From Siphonodentalium dalli (lineage: Eukaryota > Mollusca > Scaphopoda > Gadilida > Siphonodentaliidae): 64,000 bases of DNA. The stretch is taken from the NCBI GenBank assembly GCA_032622095.1, contig CP136062.1, positions 2,538,001 to 2,602,000 of the forward strand, given 5' to 3'. Under the pieces are notes generated by a model. It was not told the DNA's origin, did no database searches, and saw nothing but the letters and a program-made list of their open reading frames with translations. The translations under genes and the position numbers were made by a program. Positions 1 through 10,435 of this stretch are shown here, in pieces. The number at the start of each line of letters is the position of its first letter. The first letter of the stretch is position 1.

Positions 1-1374
1 GGTCCATACCCCATTTTCACCCCTTCGGGTGGCACCACCCACGGGTGATGTCGGGTTCGGGTATTTATATGGGGTATTTATGGCGGGCCAGCCACCCACG
101 CCGTCAAATCGGTCGAAATCCTTACCATTCTCGAATATTGTCCATACCCCATGTTCACCCCTGCGGAGTGGCACCACCGGTGTGATAGGTGTGAGTCGAG
201 TGTTTCTGGGTGGTATTTGGGTGGCACCCCCGCCGGAGTGATGGGTGGGTGTGGGGTTTTTCTAGTTGGTATTTAGGGCGGGCCACCCACCCTGTGGGCG
301 GCACTCCTCGTGCTGATGGCTTGGGAATTGGGTGTTCATAGGGGTTATTTGGGGCAATCCACCGACCTATGCCATCAAATCGGTCGAAATCCTTACCGTT
401 CTCAAAAATGGTCCTTACCCCATGTTCACCCCTTGGGGTGGCAGCCACTGGGGTTGATGCCTCGGGGGTCGGCATGTTTCTAGGGGTTATTTGTGGTGGG
501 CCATCACACATGCCATCAAATCGGGCGAAATCCTTTCCGTTCTCGAAAATGGTCCTTACCCCATGTTCACCTCCTCGGGTGGCAACCCGGGTGATGGGTG
601 GGTGATCCGGGAGTTTCTATGGTATTTTGGGTAGATCACCCACCCATGCCGTCAAATCGGTCGAAATCCTTACCGTTCTCGAAAATGATCCATACCCCAT
701 TTTCACCTCCTCGGGGTGGCACCCCCGCAGGTGATTGGTGTGTTTCTATGGTGTACTTGAGGTGGGCCTCTCACCGTGCCGTCAAATCAGTGGAAATTAT
801 TACTCTCCTCGAAAAATTGTCCATACCCCATGTTCACCCCATGGGATGGCACCCACATGAGGTGATTGGTGGTTCGGGTTGTTTCTATGGGGTAATTGGG
901 GCGGGCCACTCACCCCCGCCGTCAAATCGGTGCTAATTCTTACCGCTCTCGAAAATAGTCTATACCCTATTTTCACCCCTCGGGATGGCACCATTGAGCT
1001 GATGGTTGGAGGCCGGGTGTTTCTGATGGGTATTTGGGGCGGGCCACACACCCATGCCGTCAAATCGGTCAAAACCCTTACCGTTCTCGAAAATGATCCA
1101 TACCCCATTTTCACACCCGGGGAAATGGGTGGGGTCGGGGTGTTTCTAGGGGATAGTTGGAGCGGGCCACCACCCAGGCCGTCAAATCGGTAGAAATACT
1201 TACCTTTATCCAATTGTCCTTACACCATTTTACCCCCTCGGGGTGGCACCCGCGGGGTGATGGATGGGGCATTGTGCTGTTTCTATGGGGTATGTGGGGC
1301 AGATCGCTCGAAATCCTTACCATTCTCCAAAATTGTCCATACCCCATTTAACACCCACGGGGTGGCACCCCGGG
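1..1374. repeat. Degenerate ~140-bp GC-rich minisatellite, block 1
   Basis: Imperfect head-to-tail units run from the window edge. Each has, in order, a GTCAAATCGGTCGAAATCC box, CTTACCGTTCTCGAAAATGG, TCCATACCCCATTTTCACC, a GGGGTGGCACCCCCG box, and a G-rich segment such as GGGGTATTTGGGGCGGGCC. The GTCAAATCGG box starts near 103, 374, 515, 651, 781, 921, 1059 and 1181, mostly 122-140 bp apart. The unit between 103 and 374 has lost the box. Units differ by many substitutions and small indels, so this is an old array, not a recently homogenised one. Short open frames in several phases (up to about 137 codons) are by-products of a stop-poor GC-rich repeat and are not genes. The array continues to the left of the window. 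Confidence 0.92.
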
Positions 1375-2156
1375 GCCTTGTACTATGGACCGTAATAATT
1401 GTAATCACAAGGTTAAGGGGGTACACAGGAGGCGGGCAAATGCAATAGACTACTGTATTGTAATAGTGTAGATTATACCCGTGTGCATGTGGGCTCATTG
1501 CCGATGGGTGATTGGGTTTGATCAGAATGGCATTCACACTGCGGCAATCAAGCGGTTGTCTCGTGGAAAACAACCTAAAGTAGGTATTGGAGTATTGACC
1601 AATTATGACATTCGTGCAGGGATGTTGTTAGAGGGTTTCCTTTGTGTGTACACAACTTGGAGTTTAAACCTGCACCTGAGACCTTCTAGCTACGTCTCTT
1701 GTACATATTATCAATAGAATACTGCAGCGATTCTGAATGACAAACCAACTAGAAATTAAATACATCGTACGACTTGAATTGTTGGAACAGACGATAACCA
1801 TTGATGAAATATAACACAATGCACGAACGGTTGCGGTGTACTCACTGGGCGATTATTTAAAGGATACCGATTACCACTAATCAAATTGAACACGGCTCAC
1901 CCATGCACTAGCGATACCATATCAATGAGTGTCTCCGAGGAATCATTTTATTCATTGGTCAATCAAGTTACATGTGAAAAACGTATTATTTTATTGGTCA
2001 CCAATTATTTTATTGGTCAACATGCATGTGAAAGCGGAATTACAAGAAGTCGCCTATACACTGTTAGAATAAGAGTGGAGGTCTATGGTAATCGACACCT
2101 TTTGTGTGCCCCACTGAAGCTTGTGATTACAATAATTGTGTTCTATAGTATAGGGC
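1375..2156. mobile_element. 782-bp non-autonomous DNA transposon with terminal inverted repeats
   Basis: This segment interrupts the minisatellite. Its left end begins GCCTTGTACTATGG and its right end, read on the other strand, begins GCCCTATACTATAG. The similarity continues through AATTGTAATCACAAG on the left and ATTGTAATCACAAG on the right for about 55-60 bp. The 5-bp string CCGGG lies immediately outside both ends (1370-1374 and 2157-2161) and fits a target-site duplication, although the GC-rich target makes CCGGG less diagnostic. The interior has no transposase I can recognise. A 78-codon frame at 1481-1717 is present but unassigned. Around 1957-2022 there are repeated ATTTTATTGGTCA boxes. 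The superfamily is not determined. A MITE or deletion derivative of a cut-and-paste element is the simplest reading. Confidence 0.7.
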
Positions 2157-3905
2157 CCGGGTTGATGGGTGGGTGGTCGGGGTGTTTTATGTGGTATTTG
2201 GGGTGGGCCTACAACCCATTCCGTCAAAATGGTCTAAATTCCTACCCTCTGGTGGCACCCCCGGGGTGATGGGCGGGGGTCGGGTGTTTATGGGAAGTAT
2301 ATGGGCGGGACACACACCCATGTCGTCAAATCGGTTGAAAACCTTACCGTTCTCGAAAATGGTCCAAACACCATTTGTACCCCCTCGGGGTGACGGGTGG
2401 GGGTGTTTCAAATTGGTGTTTAAATTGTGTATTTAGGGTGGGGCACCCACACACACGCGGTCAAATCGGTTGAAATTCTTACCATTCTCGAAAGTTGTCT
2501 ATACCACATGTTCACCCCCCCCCCCTAGGTCGTACACCCAATGTGATTGGTGGGGGTCGGGTGTTCTATTGGGTATTTGGGGCGGACCACCCACCCATGC
2601 CGTCAAATCGGTAAAAATATTTACCGTTCTCGAGAATGGTCCATACACTATTTTCACACCTACGGCGTGTCACTCCCGGGGTGGTGTGGCTGGGGTGTTT
2701 GTATGGGGTATTTGGGGCGGGCCATCCACCCATGCCGTCACGAAATTTGTTCATAACCTATTTTCACCTCTTCGTGGTGCCGACCCCAGAGGTTGATGGG
2801 ATGGGTCTGGTGTTTCTAGGGGGTATTTGGGGCGTGCCACCCACAAATGCCGTCAAATCGGTCGAAATTCTTACCGTTCTGGAAAATGGTCGATACTATT
2901 CTCGAAAATGGTCCATACCCCATTTTCACCTCTTCGTTGTTGATGGGCGGTGGTCTGGTGTCTATAGGGGGTATTTGGGACGAGCGACCCACCCATGCCG
3001 TCAAATCGGTCGAAATACTTACCGTTCTCGAAAATGGTTCATCCCCCAATTTCACCCCTTCTGTTGTCACCACCCGGGGGTGATGGGTGGGGAGTCTGGT
3101 GTGTCTAGTAGGCATTTGGGGCGGGCCACCCACCCAGCATGCAATCAAATCGGTCGAAATCCCAACTGTTCTTGAAAATGGTTTATACCCCATTTCACCC
3201 CTTCGGGGTGGCACCCCCGGTGGTGATAGGTTGGGGTCGGTGTGTTTGTGGCAGGCCACCGAACCGTTCCGTCAAATTGGTCGAAATCTGTACCGTTCTC
3301 GAAAATGGTCGATGCTGTTCTCGAAAATGGTCCATATCCCATTTTCACCTCGTCGGGGTGGCAATCACCGGGTTTGCTGTGTGGGGGTCTGTCGTCTCTA
3401 TGGGTGTTTGCGACGAGCCACCCACCCATGCCGTCAAAACGGTCGAAATCCTTACCGTTCTTGGAAATAGTTTATACCCCATTTCACCCCATCGCGTGGT
3501 AACACCCGGGATGATTGGGTAGAGATTTGGGGTGTCTCTGAGAGATATATGGGACGGGCCACACACCCATGCCGTCAAATCGGTCCAAATTCTTACTGTT
3601 CTAGAAAATGGTCCATACCTCGAAGTGATTGGAAGGGAGTCGGTTGTTTCTAGGGAGTATTTGGGGTGGGCCACTCACCGTGCCGTTAAATCGGTTTAAA
3701 TCCAATACTGTTCTCGAAAATTGTCCATACCCAATTGTTAACCAATAGGGGTGGCACCCCCGTGGGTAATGGATGGGGATGGGAGTTTCTGTGTGGTATG
3801 TGGGGCGGGCTACCCACCCATGCAGTCAAATCGGTCGAAATCCCTACGGTTCTCGAAGATGGTCCATACCCCATTTTCACCCCCTCGGGGTAGCACGGGG
3901 TATGA
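2157..3905. repeat. Degenerate ~140-bp GC-rich minisatellite, block 2
   Basis: This continues the array seen at 1-1374. GTCAAATCGG boxes or close variants start near 2223, 2325, 2461, 2602, 2737, 2852, 3000, 3144, 3271, 3433, 3574, 3685 and 3825. Spacing is about 102-162 bp with a mode near 140. Two units (around 2871-2915 and 3294-3335) carry an extra copy of the TTCTCGAAAATGGTC segment. The array decays into non-repetitive DNA after the GGGGTAGCACGGGG segment near 3900. No gene is supported here. Confidence 0.92.
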
Positions 3906-3929
3906 AGTTCGTGTATGCCAGACACAGTT

Positions 3930-4165
3930 CTGAAATGTGACATTTCTATCGGTGTGACGTTATGAGAATAATACCGACAACTCAATGTACACGGTTTCAA
4001 CTGAATTATTCCATCGACTTTTGGGAAACCTGAACATGAGATATTACAATTAATGCTATGCCGCGGCTTAATTGGCAAATGATACACTAAGGGATTAGTT
4101 AATGTATTTGATTTAGTGTAACGCGGATCCCCAGGGCATAGTGGCACGCGCATCGCCGTGGGGCC
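3930..4165 (+). repeat. Diverged dispersed repeat, block X copy 1
   Basis: This block aligns by eye with 5400-5660. Shared landmarks in the same order are GTGACGTTATGA against TTCACGTTATGACA, TTCCATCGACTTTTGGGA against TTCCATCGACCCTGGGAG, GATTAGTTAATGTATTTGAT against GACTAATTAATGTAACTGAT, and CAGGGCATAGTGGCA against CAGGGCATACTGGCA. No coding content is recognised. It is an old dispersed or duplicated repeat of unknown class. Confidence 0.55.
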
Positions 4166-4430
4166 AGCCATCAGCATCCTTTGATTTCACTAAATCGTAC
4201 AAGGGGACCAGAAATGGCATGGGTGCGATATTTGAACCTCCCCCCTTGGTGTTTGAGTTGATCGGGTGTGTTTTGATGTGTCTTCGGCTTAGAAACAACC
4301 TATAACATACCATTTGCTTGACCCTATTTGGCATTTATCGTACAACCTTGGTCCGCGGCCACCATGATGTTTTGTTGACGAAATATGTAACGAAAGAAGA
4401 GCCATATTCTAACATTTTGACAAAATTTGT

Positions 4431-4760
4431 CATGGGGCAGATAATTGGCACGCTGGGCCAATTGCACCCATTTGGTTGTCGGCCATTTGGGTAGGACGGA
4501 TTTTGGGTTTGTTTCAAGAAAAAGAGTCCTGTGCTTTATATACATAGAAATAAATTTGAAATAACAATTTTAAAAGGAGTGAGTGGTATTTGATCGGGTG
4601 TCTAACTACATGACAAAAATCATTAATATTACCTATATGTATCCATACCATAAATGTGTTAGCAACGAACGCTTTTTACTGCTTCGTGCTGATATCGACT
4701 TTTCTATATTCTATATCTAGAATAAGTCGTTTGTTTATGGCATATATAGTCATCACAATA
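4431..4760 (+). repeat. Diverged dispersed repeat, block Y copy 1
   Basis: This aligns with 5084-5385. Shared landmarks are TTGGCACGCTGGGCCAATTG against GTGGCACGATGGGCCAATTA, GGATTTTGGGTTTGTTTC against GAATTTTGGAGTTGTTTC, GAACGCTTTTTACTGCTTC against AAACGCTCTTTATTGCTTC, and AATAAGTCGTTTGTTTATGGC against AATAAGTCTTTTGTACATGAC (the last two written here only as short landmarks). It is old and non-coding. Confidence 0.55.
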
Positions 4761-4917
4761 TTATTTCGTGTATTTATACCTATATTTATTTCACGGGAAA
4801 ATAGCCAGAAGGAACAAAAGTCAGTTTCGTTGTGTTTCTGCCACTTGCAATGAATATGTGTATTTTATCAGTGTGTTCTTCAATAATTTTTTAGTGGTTA
4901 ATGGACATATTGCAGGA

Positions 4918-4931
4918 CCCCCCCCCCCCCC
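4918..4931. repeat. Poly-C run of 14
   Basis: Fourteen consecutive C residues are followed by ACCCTGATTATAC. Read on the opposite strand this is GTATAATCAGGGTGGGGG, which resembles the outer end of the hAT-like element at 24474-24982 (GTATACCAGGGGGGTG). It may be a solo decayed end of a related element. I found no partner end nearby. Confidence 0.5.
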
Positions 4932-5083
4932 ACCCTGATTATACAGACCCAGAACGACTGTAGAAGTTACTAAATGAGCCAATAATGGCGACGTGAAGTC
5001 AGAACGAACGTGGAAGCTCCCGTATCTTATCATATCTCTATGAAAGAAGCGCATATAAACCTGATTGGCTTCGGTTTGATGTG

Positions 5084-5385
5084 ATCGGGTGGGATAAGTG
5101 GCACGATGGGCCAATTACACGCATGTGGTTGTTGGTTGTTTATTCGAGTCGAATTTTGGAGTTGTTTCGAGAGAAAAAATGTCACGCGTGCTTACTCTAG
5201 AAATTTCAGCTTTAATTGTTAAATGTGAAATGACCGAATGGCTCTATTCTAACATATTCACATAAATCAATCAAATGGCATATAAATGGCATAGAAACGC
5301 TCTTTATTGCTTCTAAATTCGATATCGCGAATAAGTCTTTTGTACATGACATAATAGTTGCTCCAAATTATACCTTAATCTGTGA
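5084..5385 (+). repeat. Diverged dispersed repeat, block Y copy 2
   Basis: This is the second copy of the block at 4431-4760, in the same orientation and offset by about 640 bp. It contains the exact 12-mer AACGCTCTTTAT at 5296-5307. Block X copy 2 follows directly, so Y then X may be the native order of the parent repeat. Confidence 0.55.
5296..5307 (+). repeat. AACGCTCTTTAT dispersed 12-mer, site 1
   Basis: Exact 12-mer inside repeat block Y copy 2. A diverged counterpart, GAACGCTTTTTACTGC, is in block Y copy 1 near 4668. Confidence 0.7.
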
Positions 5386-5399
5386 TTAAAATAGGTGGC

Positions 5400-5678
5400 G
5401 TTTGACCAAAGACTGTGACGTTCTGACCAAATTGAAATTTGGCCTTTCTTCTGTTCACGTTATGACACAATCAGCTTATTATAATTTTTCCATCGACCCT
5501 GGGAGACCAAAGTATGAGCCATTAGAAGCGACGTCATGCAGCGCCTTAACCGTCAAATCATTATTGTCTATACAGGACTAATTAATGTAACTGATTTAGT
5601 TTCAACCTGCTCCACAGGGCATACTGGCAGCTGCCTCGCCATTGATACCCCAGTATTGGCATATATTAATCTCGTCAC
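5400..5678 (+). repeat. Diverged dispersed repeat, block X copy 2
   Basis: This is the partner of 3930-4165. Its last part (about 5611-5670, TGCCTCGCCATTGATACC then GTATTGGCATAT) also resembles 6512-6580 (TGCCTCGCCATTGAGATC then GTAGTGGCATAT). A related sequence therefore precedes both retrotransposon remnants described below. The first roughly 45 codons of the 156-codon frame starting at 5536 lie in this repeat and need not be retrotransposon protein. Confidence 0.5.
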
Positions 5679-6142
5679 AGAACGATTGAAGGATGAATAT
5701 ATAAATAAGTATATTATCAGTGCAGACGATCCACACAGTAAACGAAGGCCATACAAACAATTCAAAACCATTTTTCGACTCGAACCATATCTAATACATA
5801 CAATTTCTACCAAAGACCGTGAACAATTAAGTAGACTTCGAATCAGCTGTCATTCATTAGAATTAGAAAAAGGCCAACACAAACGCCCACCGACGCCAGC
5901 CAATGATCGGATATTCAAGATGCACAATACTAACTCAGTGGAAGACGAGAAGCATTTTGTTCTCCATTGTATCAAATACGACAAATTGAGAAAAAGGCCT
6001 ATATGAATCACTAAATTTATAAGGGCCAGTAGTATCTCAAAATGCATATACATAATGCGAAACGACCAACCAAATACAAGTAGTGTGATTAGTCGAGCTT
6101 TCAAAGAATTCTTTGAAATGAGAAAAGAAGCCCGAAGTTGAT
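5536..6142 (+). pseudogene. Non-LTR retrotransposon (LINE) ORF2 C-terminal remnant
   Basis: A 156-codon frame (5536-6006) carries the C-terminal signature seen in many animal LINE polymerase proteins: RLRISCHSLELEKGQHKRPP, then PANDRI, then VEDEKHFVLHCIKYDKLR. This region normally ends in a cysteine/histidine knuckle after the reverse transcriptase. Here the usual cysteines just upstream of VEDE appear replaced (IFKMH), so the knuckle is damaged. The frame stops at 6004-6006. Homology seems to resume in another frame at 6057-6141 (ISRAFKEFFEMRKEARS, then stop), which implies at least one frameshift. No reverse-transcriptase or endonuclease domain is present, so this is a 5'-truncated dead copy. 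The family (CR1/jockey-like) is a guess. Confidence 0.65.
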
Positions 6143-6360
6143 GAATAAATTAATAATTAATTTATATTCTACACGATATCATAGGCCTGCATACAGTTTA
6201 TTTGCATGCTTATATTATTGAGCTCTACTGAGTCATTGTATAACTGTAGTGTGAATGTGTGGAAAGTTTATTATATGAACTATGTATGTGTAAATTATAT
6301 TATTATTATGTAATGCATACGGCTCACATGAGTGTTTTATGCTAATAAATATCATATCAT
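6143..6360 (+). other. Probable LINE 3' untranslated tail
   Basis: An AT-rich segment follows the LINE reading frame and ends with an AATAAA hexamer at 6344-6349 and a short ATATCATATCAT run. Together these suggest the 3' end of the element above. Confidence 0.45.
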
Positions 6361-6370
6361 AATTCCTCGC

Positions 6371-6504
6371 AGCATTGAAACAATATTCTGAGGAAGAACG
6401 TGGATTGAACCCGATTTATTACCTCCACCCAATTTATAGATGCTCAATCCGATGCGATGATCCCCATATCATCCGATTCCAACAACAACATTTTTTGAAA
6501 TGCC
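6371..6504 (+). repeat. Direct repeat, copy 1 (partner 6573-6706)
   Basis: Copy 1 of an approximately 134-bp direct repeat offset by 202 bp. Shared strings include CTGAGGAAGAACGTGGATTGA, quoted here as CTGAGGAAGAACG plus TGGATTGA, and CCCCATATCATCCGATTCC. The copies differ at roughly one base in ten. Confidence 0.85.
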
Positions 6505-6528
6505 GCTTCAGTTGTCATACTGGCACAA

Positions 6529-7040
6529 TTGTCATGCCTCGCCATTGAGATCACAGTAGTGGCATATCTCGCGGCAATGACGCAATATTCTGAGGAAGAA
6601 CGTGGATTGATCCCCGGTTTATTTCCTCCACCCAGATTAAAGGTACTCAATACGATTCGATGGTCCCCATATCATCCGATTCCAACAACAACATTTTTTG
6701 AAAAGCCAGATCGATGTTCAATAACAACTCGAATTGCGGTGCCTGCAGATCAACGTATTACAAAGAAATTGAACATGTATTATTTACATGTAATGTGCCA
6801 GCCATGCATCAATTGAGATACAGTTTCTGGTCAATCACCATTGACTTCTTTGGGGTAGAATGTTTTATGTTTCTCGATTCACTCTCGCAAGACCATCTTA
6901 TTCTATGTGACTTCCTAATCGGCGGAACAGCCTTCGTTCCTCCACTCGTTGTCATCAATGCTTGGGGAGATATTCTCACAATCGCCGCGAAATTCATGTA
7001 CAAAGGATGCCAACTTTTACGAAACAATGCCCGTTAAGAC
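6529..7040 (+). pseudogene. Second non-LTR retrotransposon C-terminal remnant, frameshifted
   Basis: Two overlapping frames (6529-6816 and 6714-7037) carry this remnant. The second shows a knuckle-like Cys-X2-Cys plus His-X4-Cys pattern, CGACRSTYYKEIEHVLFTC, followed by FWSITIDFFGVECF, FLIGG, and a C-terminal KFMYKGCQLL before the stop at 7035-7037. This layout is typical of the C-terminus of LINE ORF2 proteins. The upstream part (GLIPGLFPPPRLKVLN) lies in the other frame, so there is a frameshift near 6706-6720. It has no catalytic domain and is 5'-truncated. It differs from the remnant at 5536, so a second family or a strongly diverged copy is likely. Confidence 0.6.
6573..6706 (+). repeat. 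Direct repeat, copy 2 (partner 6371-6504)
   Basis: Copy 2 of the 202-bp-offset duplication. It leads directly into the second LINE remnant, so the repeated segment is probably part of that element, and the duplication happened after or during its insertion. Confidence 0.85.
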
Positions 7041-7419
7041 TATACCCGATTGCTTGCGTGTGCTTGCTGCCTGCCAGAAAAGCAAGTCTTGTTGACATTA
7101 AAATGTTTCAGGGTGAAAAGGAGCATGGCTTAGTGAACATAAGATCAACATCTATACGCATGCGATATACACTTTCCTTATCTAAATGTGATCAAACTCT
7201 AATATGGTACATAGACCATACGGCTCATACGGCTGTAATGTACTGGAATTCAGTGTTGTTACTTTTTGCCGCCATATTCTACGCTCAAATGTTATTTGTA
7301 TATATACTAATAATGTTTATAAATACCACTCTCACCTTTATGTGTACAAAACGCTCCAATTCGTTTATACAACACATACAATGTATTGATGTATGATCTC
7401 CGTTAATGGAGGTTAATAA

Positions 7420-7454
<35 letters not shown>
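7041..7454 (+). other. LINE 3' UTR with polyadenylation signal and (AT)n tail
   Basis: About 380 bp of AT-rich DNA follows the stop codon and ends TTAATGGAGG, then TTAATAAAGAG, then an (AT)n run at 7424-7454. AATAAA is at 7415-7420. A simple-repeat tail right after the hexamer is a common 3' terminus for non-LTR elements and fits the upstream remnant. Confidence 0.55.
7424..7454. repeat. (AT)n microsatellite
   Basis: A perfect run of about 15 TA dinucleotides. It probably derives from the tail of the adjacent LINE. Confidence 0.95.
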
Positions 7455-7456
<2 letters not shown>

Positions 7457-8988
7457 CTGTTATTTATAATGTTTTTGTTCAACGAAATTCTGCCAGTTTG
7501 TCAAGTATCTGACACAAAAAGCCACTTGATTTTAGACAATTTAGTCTTCTCGACTCGAATCGTATATGTTTTAACCCCGGAGCCTGAGAAATCTTAATTT
7601 GCGAGCGTTAATTCGAATTGGGTACCTTTAACCGAATGTTGTGTTCAGCCACCCATTATCACGGCATACAAATAAACGACAATGCGAGAAATACTGTATA
7701 ATTATAGTTATGGGTCGGCTGTGTTGTGTTACGCTGGCACAGCATTAATTTTGTCAATAATATTAGTCAGTATGGCATTAACACAATTGATCCTTTCATA
7801 TTATAACCTGAGATCAGTGCTTATAGTTGTGGTATGCTGTTCCAAGATAGCGACTGTTGTTTGCACGCAATGTTTAGAACGTTCTCAAATTTGCCTATAT
7901 ATGATATACTTCTCAGTCTTGCAATCTACTTTCTATTCCACCGGTCAATTCAATTTGTTTAATCTTATCGACCAATATAATACATAGATATTAAGATAAC
8001 ATTTATTACATTTATGAACATGACTTACATCATAAATTTTCAAATGATACATTATAATATATGAACAGTATTTACAATATAAATAATATACTTGCCTGTT
8101 ATATGTCATTGCCATTAATCTGATCCGTTTGGTTTAATTCATTAGGGCTTACCATTCAGGTGTAATGCCATACAACGAGAGAGATATTTATTCCTCCAAA
8201 TATGGGGACCATTATTGTACAATACATGTATATACATATACAAAGTTAACTTGTGACATATATACACAATATAATTTAATTTTAGAAGGCTCATAGTCGA
8301 TAGTGCGATCTAGTTTCTTATGTGATAATTAAAATATCAGGAGGTCGGATAACTTTCATGAAAGACAGACACAAAACGGAAGCTAATAAAGCCCGGCGTT
8401 CCAATGCAGAAACATCTGCTCAACACATTGAGCAACCTTCAAGCATCGGGGCGTTCGTATTACGTAATGTATGATTTGGTGGGAATTTCTGGCCTATACA
8501 GACAGCACGGAATTCCATGCTTCTTTGATGATGAATAATGACTGGCAGAAATCCACTGCATTTGACCACCATGTGTGTTAATATCAATGTCAAGTCGAAT
8601 AGATCAGCATATCCACCCGGATAGCCGCCTAGTTTTATACTGTTGCTCAATATTTCATGTGTATTATAAGTGTTGGTCGATGTAGCTTGGAATACATTTA
8701 ACACTGTAAGCAGACGAGTGGACTTGCTAGTAGGAACACCAGAGGCTAAAGGCACGGGCGGCGTTTGTTGCAGAAATATTTATATTTGTCCAAATCGGCA
8801 TTAGCAGAAGGAACACAAAAATATATACAGTTCCGCTCGATGCCAAACATAATCAGCGCGTAGATAGTATATTGTCGTCAAGACGTACGATGTTGCACGT
8901 TACCAAGAGACTGCTCGTGTTACAGAAGTTGTGCTTCTGTTTATATAACACAGTGCAATTATATTGGTTAACACACACACATGATATA
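7455..8988. other. Low-copy AT-rich DNA, no recognised gene
   Basis: I see no tandem structure and no recognisable protein. Two moderately long frames occur: 7682-7987 on + (101 codons, hydrophobic and rich in Ile, Leu, Val and Tyr) and 8420-8755 on - (111 codons). Neither resembles a family I know. In AT-rich eukaryotic DNA such frames are expected by chance or could be decayed transposon or exon sequence. Confidence 0.6.
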
Positions 8989-9000
8989 AACGCTCTTTAT
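8985..9000 (+). repeat. AACGCTCTTTAT dispersed 12-mer, site 2 (16-bp match)
   Basis: TATAAACGCTCTTTAT occurs here and again at 12725-12740. A 10-bp version, AACGCTCTTT, follows at 9031-9040. Confidence 0.7.
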
Positions 9001-9040
9001 TATTTCCATATCAGGAAAACCTTAACAAACAACGCTCTTT

Positions 9041-10377
9041 GTGTTTACCATATCCGGACATTAAAAAAACAAGGAAACTTAACGTTTTTGCTTTCGTTTA
9101 CACAACAAAAGGGGAAAATGACAATAACATACTGTTTATGCCATATTTCTGATTGACATAAGAACAAAGGCTCTATATTTTTACTAATCCTTCTGTTTAT
9201 GGCGGTTTTTGACGGATGTGATTATTTTAACAGCATACCCACCACCAACGCCGCCCGTATCTTTAACTTATGTTAAGAAATCATACCTATATAGTATATC
9301 GAAAATTCGTAATTATATGTTGGATTATGATTATATATGGGCATATCTTGCCTGAAATAAACACAATACAATAGCAGTAATATTTTTTCCCCATTTACAT
9401 ACACACACAATATACATCTATTCAATTATATATGACCTGTCAAATGAACAGCGATTTCGTTCTATATTGTTAAATGGCTACGATATACGCTTTAATCTCT
9501 ACTTATCCACGCATCTATGTACATGTATATTGATTTGCAATGGTGTCGATATACCAAAACCATTGCTAGACACCAAATAATTCTGATCAAATTGGTCGAC
9601 ATAAACTCAAATGTTTTGTATCTCGTAATTTGCTGTACATTTCAGTTTGATAAGGTTTCGAAAATTCAACCATTTCGTGCTTTATATGCAAACTACTTGG
9701 CTTCAAATTGAATAGGTGCGAAAAGTGTTGTTCCACATGTAAGTCATATTGTAGCTTGAAAGAAATCGAAGATGGTGCACCGTATTACCACTTATGGTTG
9801 CACACCTGCAGGTTGCAGTGAATTATATCCGAACGCGACCAAATTTAAATGGCATGGTCACATGTCACCCCGATAACGATGCCATGAAAATTTTGTAAGC
9901 GAATTACTCGCCCCTGAATGTTCAAAAAATATATGTTTGCTCTCCATAATGAAGGAAAGTTGCTAATGGAGTAGCCGAAGGGCGCGCGAGTGTGAGATCA
10001 GACCAGAGGAGGCGGTACACGTCATATTTAGCAAAAAGAAATAGGAGTAAAATTGTTGAGCAAACAGTTAAGACAACAATATTTTCAGTGTATATACTGT
10101 TGCCACGTCCCTGCAACGGTGTAAGGTACACGATGCTGGTTGATCGCATCCATGACAGGGGGCGACGCACTCTATTTGTCATTGGTCATAACCAATGATT
10201 TCATGCAATGCATACATAAGCAGATGTTGAGTATATCGATGAATCATATGCGTGATTGATCACCATCATTACGAATTTTATGTTTTCAGTACGCTTTCAT
10301 AGTGTTGAACATGAAATCTTGTTTGTCGGTGCCATGAATGTACATGTATATGTGGTGCGCCAATCATTGTTAATGTT
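9041..10377. other. Low-copy DNA, no recognised gene
   Basis: AT-rich non-repetitive sequence. Overlapping frames of 68-86 codons near 9922-10198 are on opposite strands and are not convincing genes. No RNA gene or clear transposon end is seen. Confidence 0.55.
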
Positions 10378-10435
10378 AAGTGCTTTTAAAGATGCATTAT
10401 CCGATTAAGTGCTTTTTAAGATGCATTATCCGATT
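10378..10435 (+). repeat. 29-bp tandem duplication
   Basis: Two adjacent copies of a 29-bp segment (10378-10406 and 10407-10435), each beginning AAGTGCTTTT and ending GATGCATTATCCGATT. They differ by one substitution. Confidence 0.95.

Noticed and set aside
1-3905. Many overlapping frames of 60-180 codons in several phases of the GC-rich region
   Set aside because: They follow the ~140-bp repeat period, appear on both strands and have no recognisable domain. Stop-poor GC-rich repeats produce these.
4060-4135. Possible tRNA-like segment with GGCTTAATTGGCAAATG
   Set aside because: I could not assemble a cloverleaf or find a matching TTCGAAT arm at the right distance.
7682-7987. Hydrophobic 101-codon frame as a small membrane protein
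   Set aside because: No recognisable family or gene context. AT-rich sequence yields Ile/Leu/Tyr-rich frames by chance.
8420-8755. 111-codon minus-strand frame as a gene or exon
   Set aside because: No recognised motif and no convincing splice or promoter context, so it is left as unassigned low-copy DNA.
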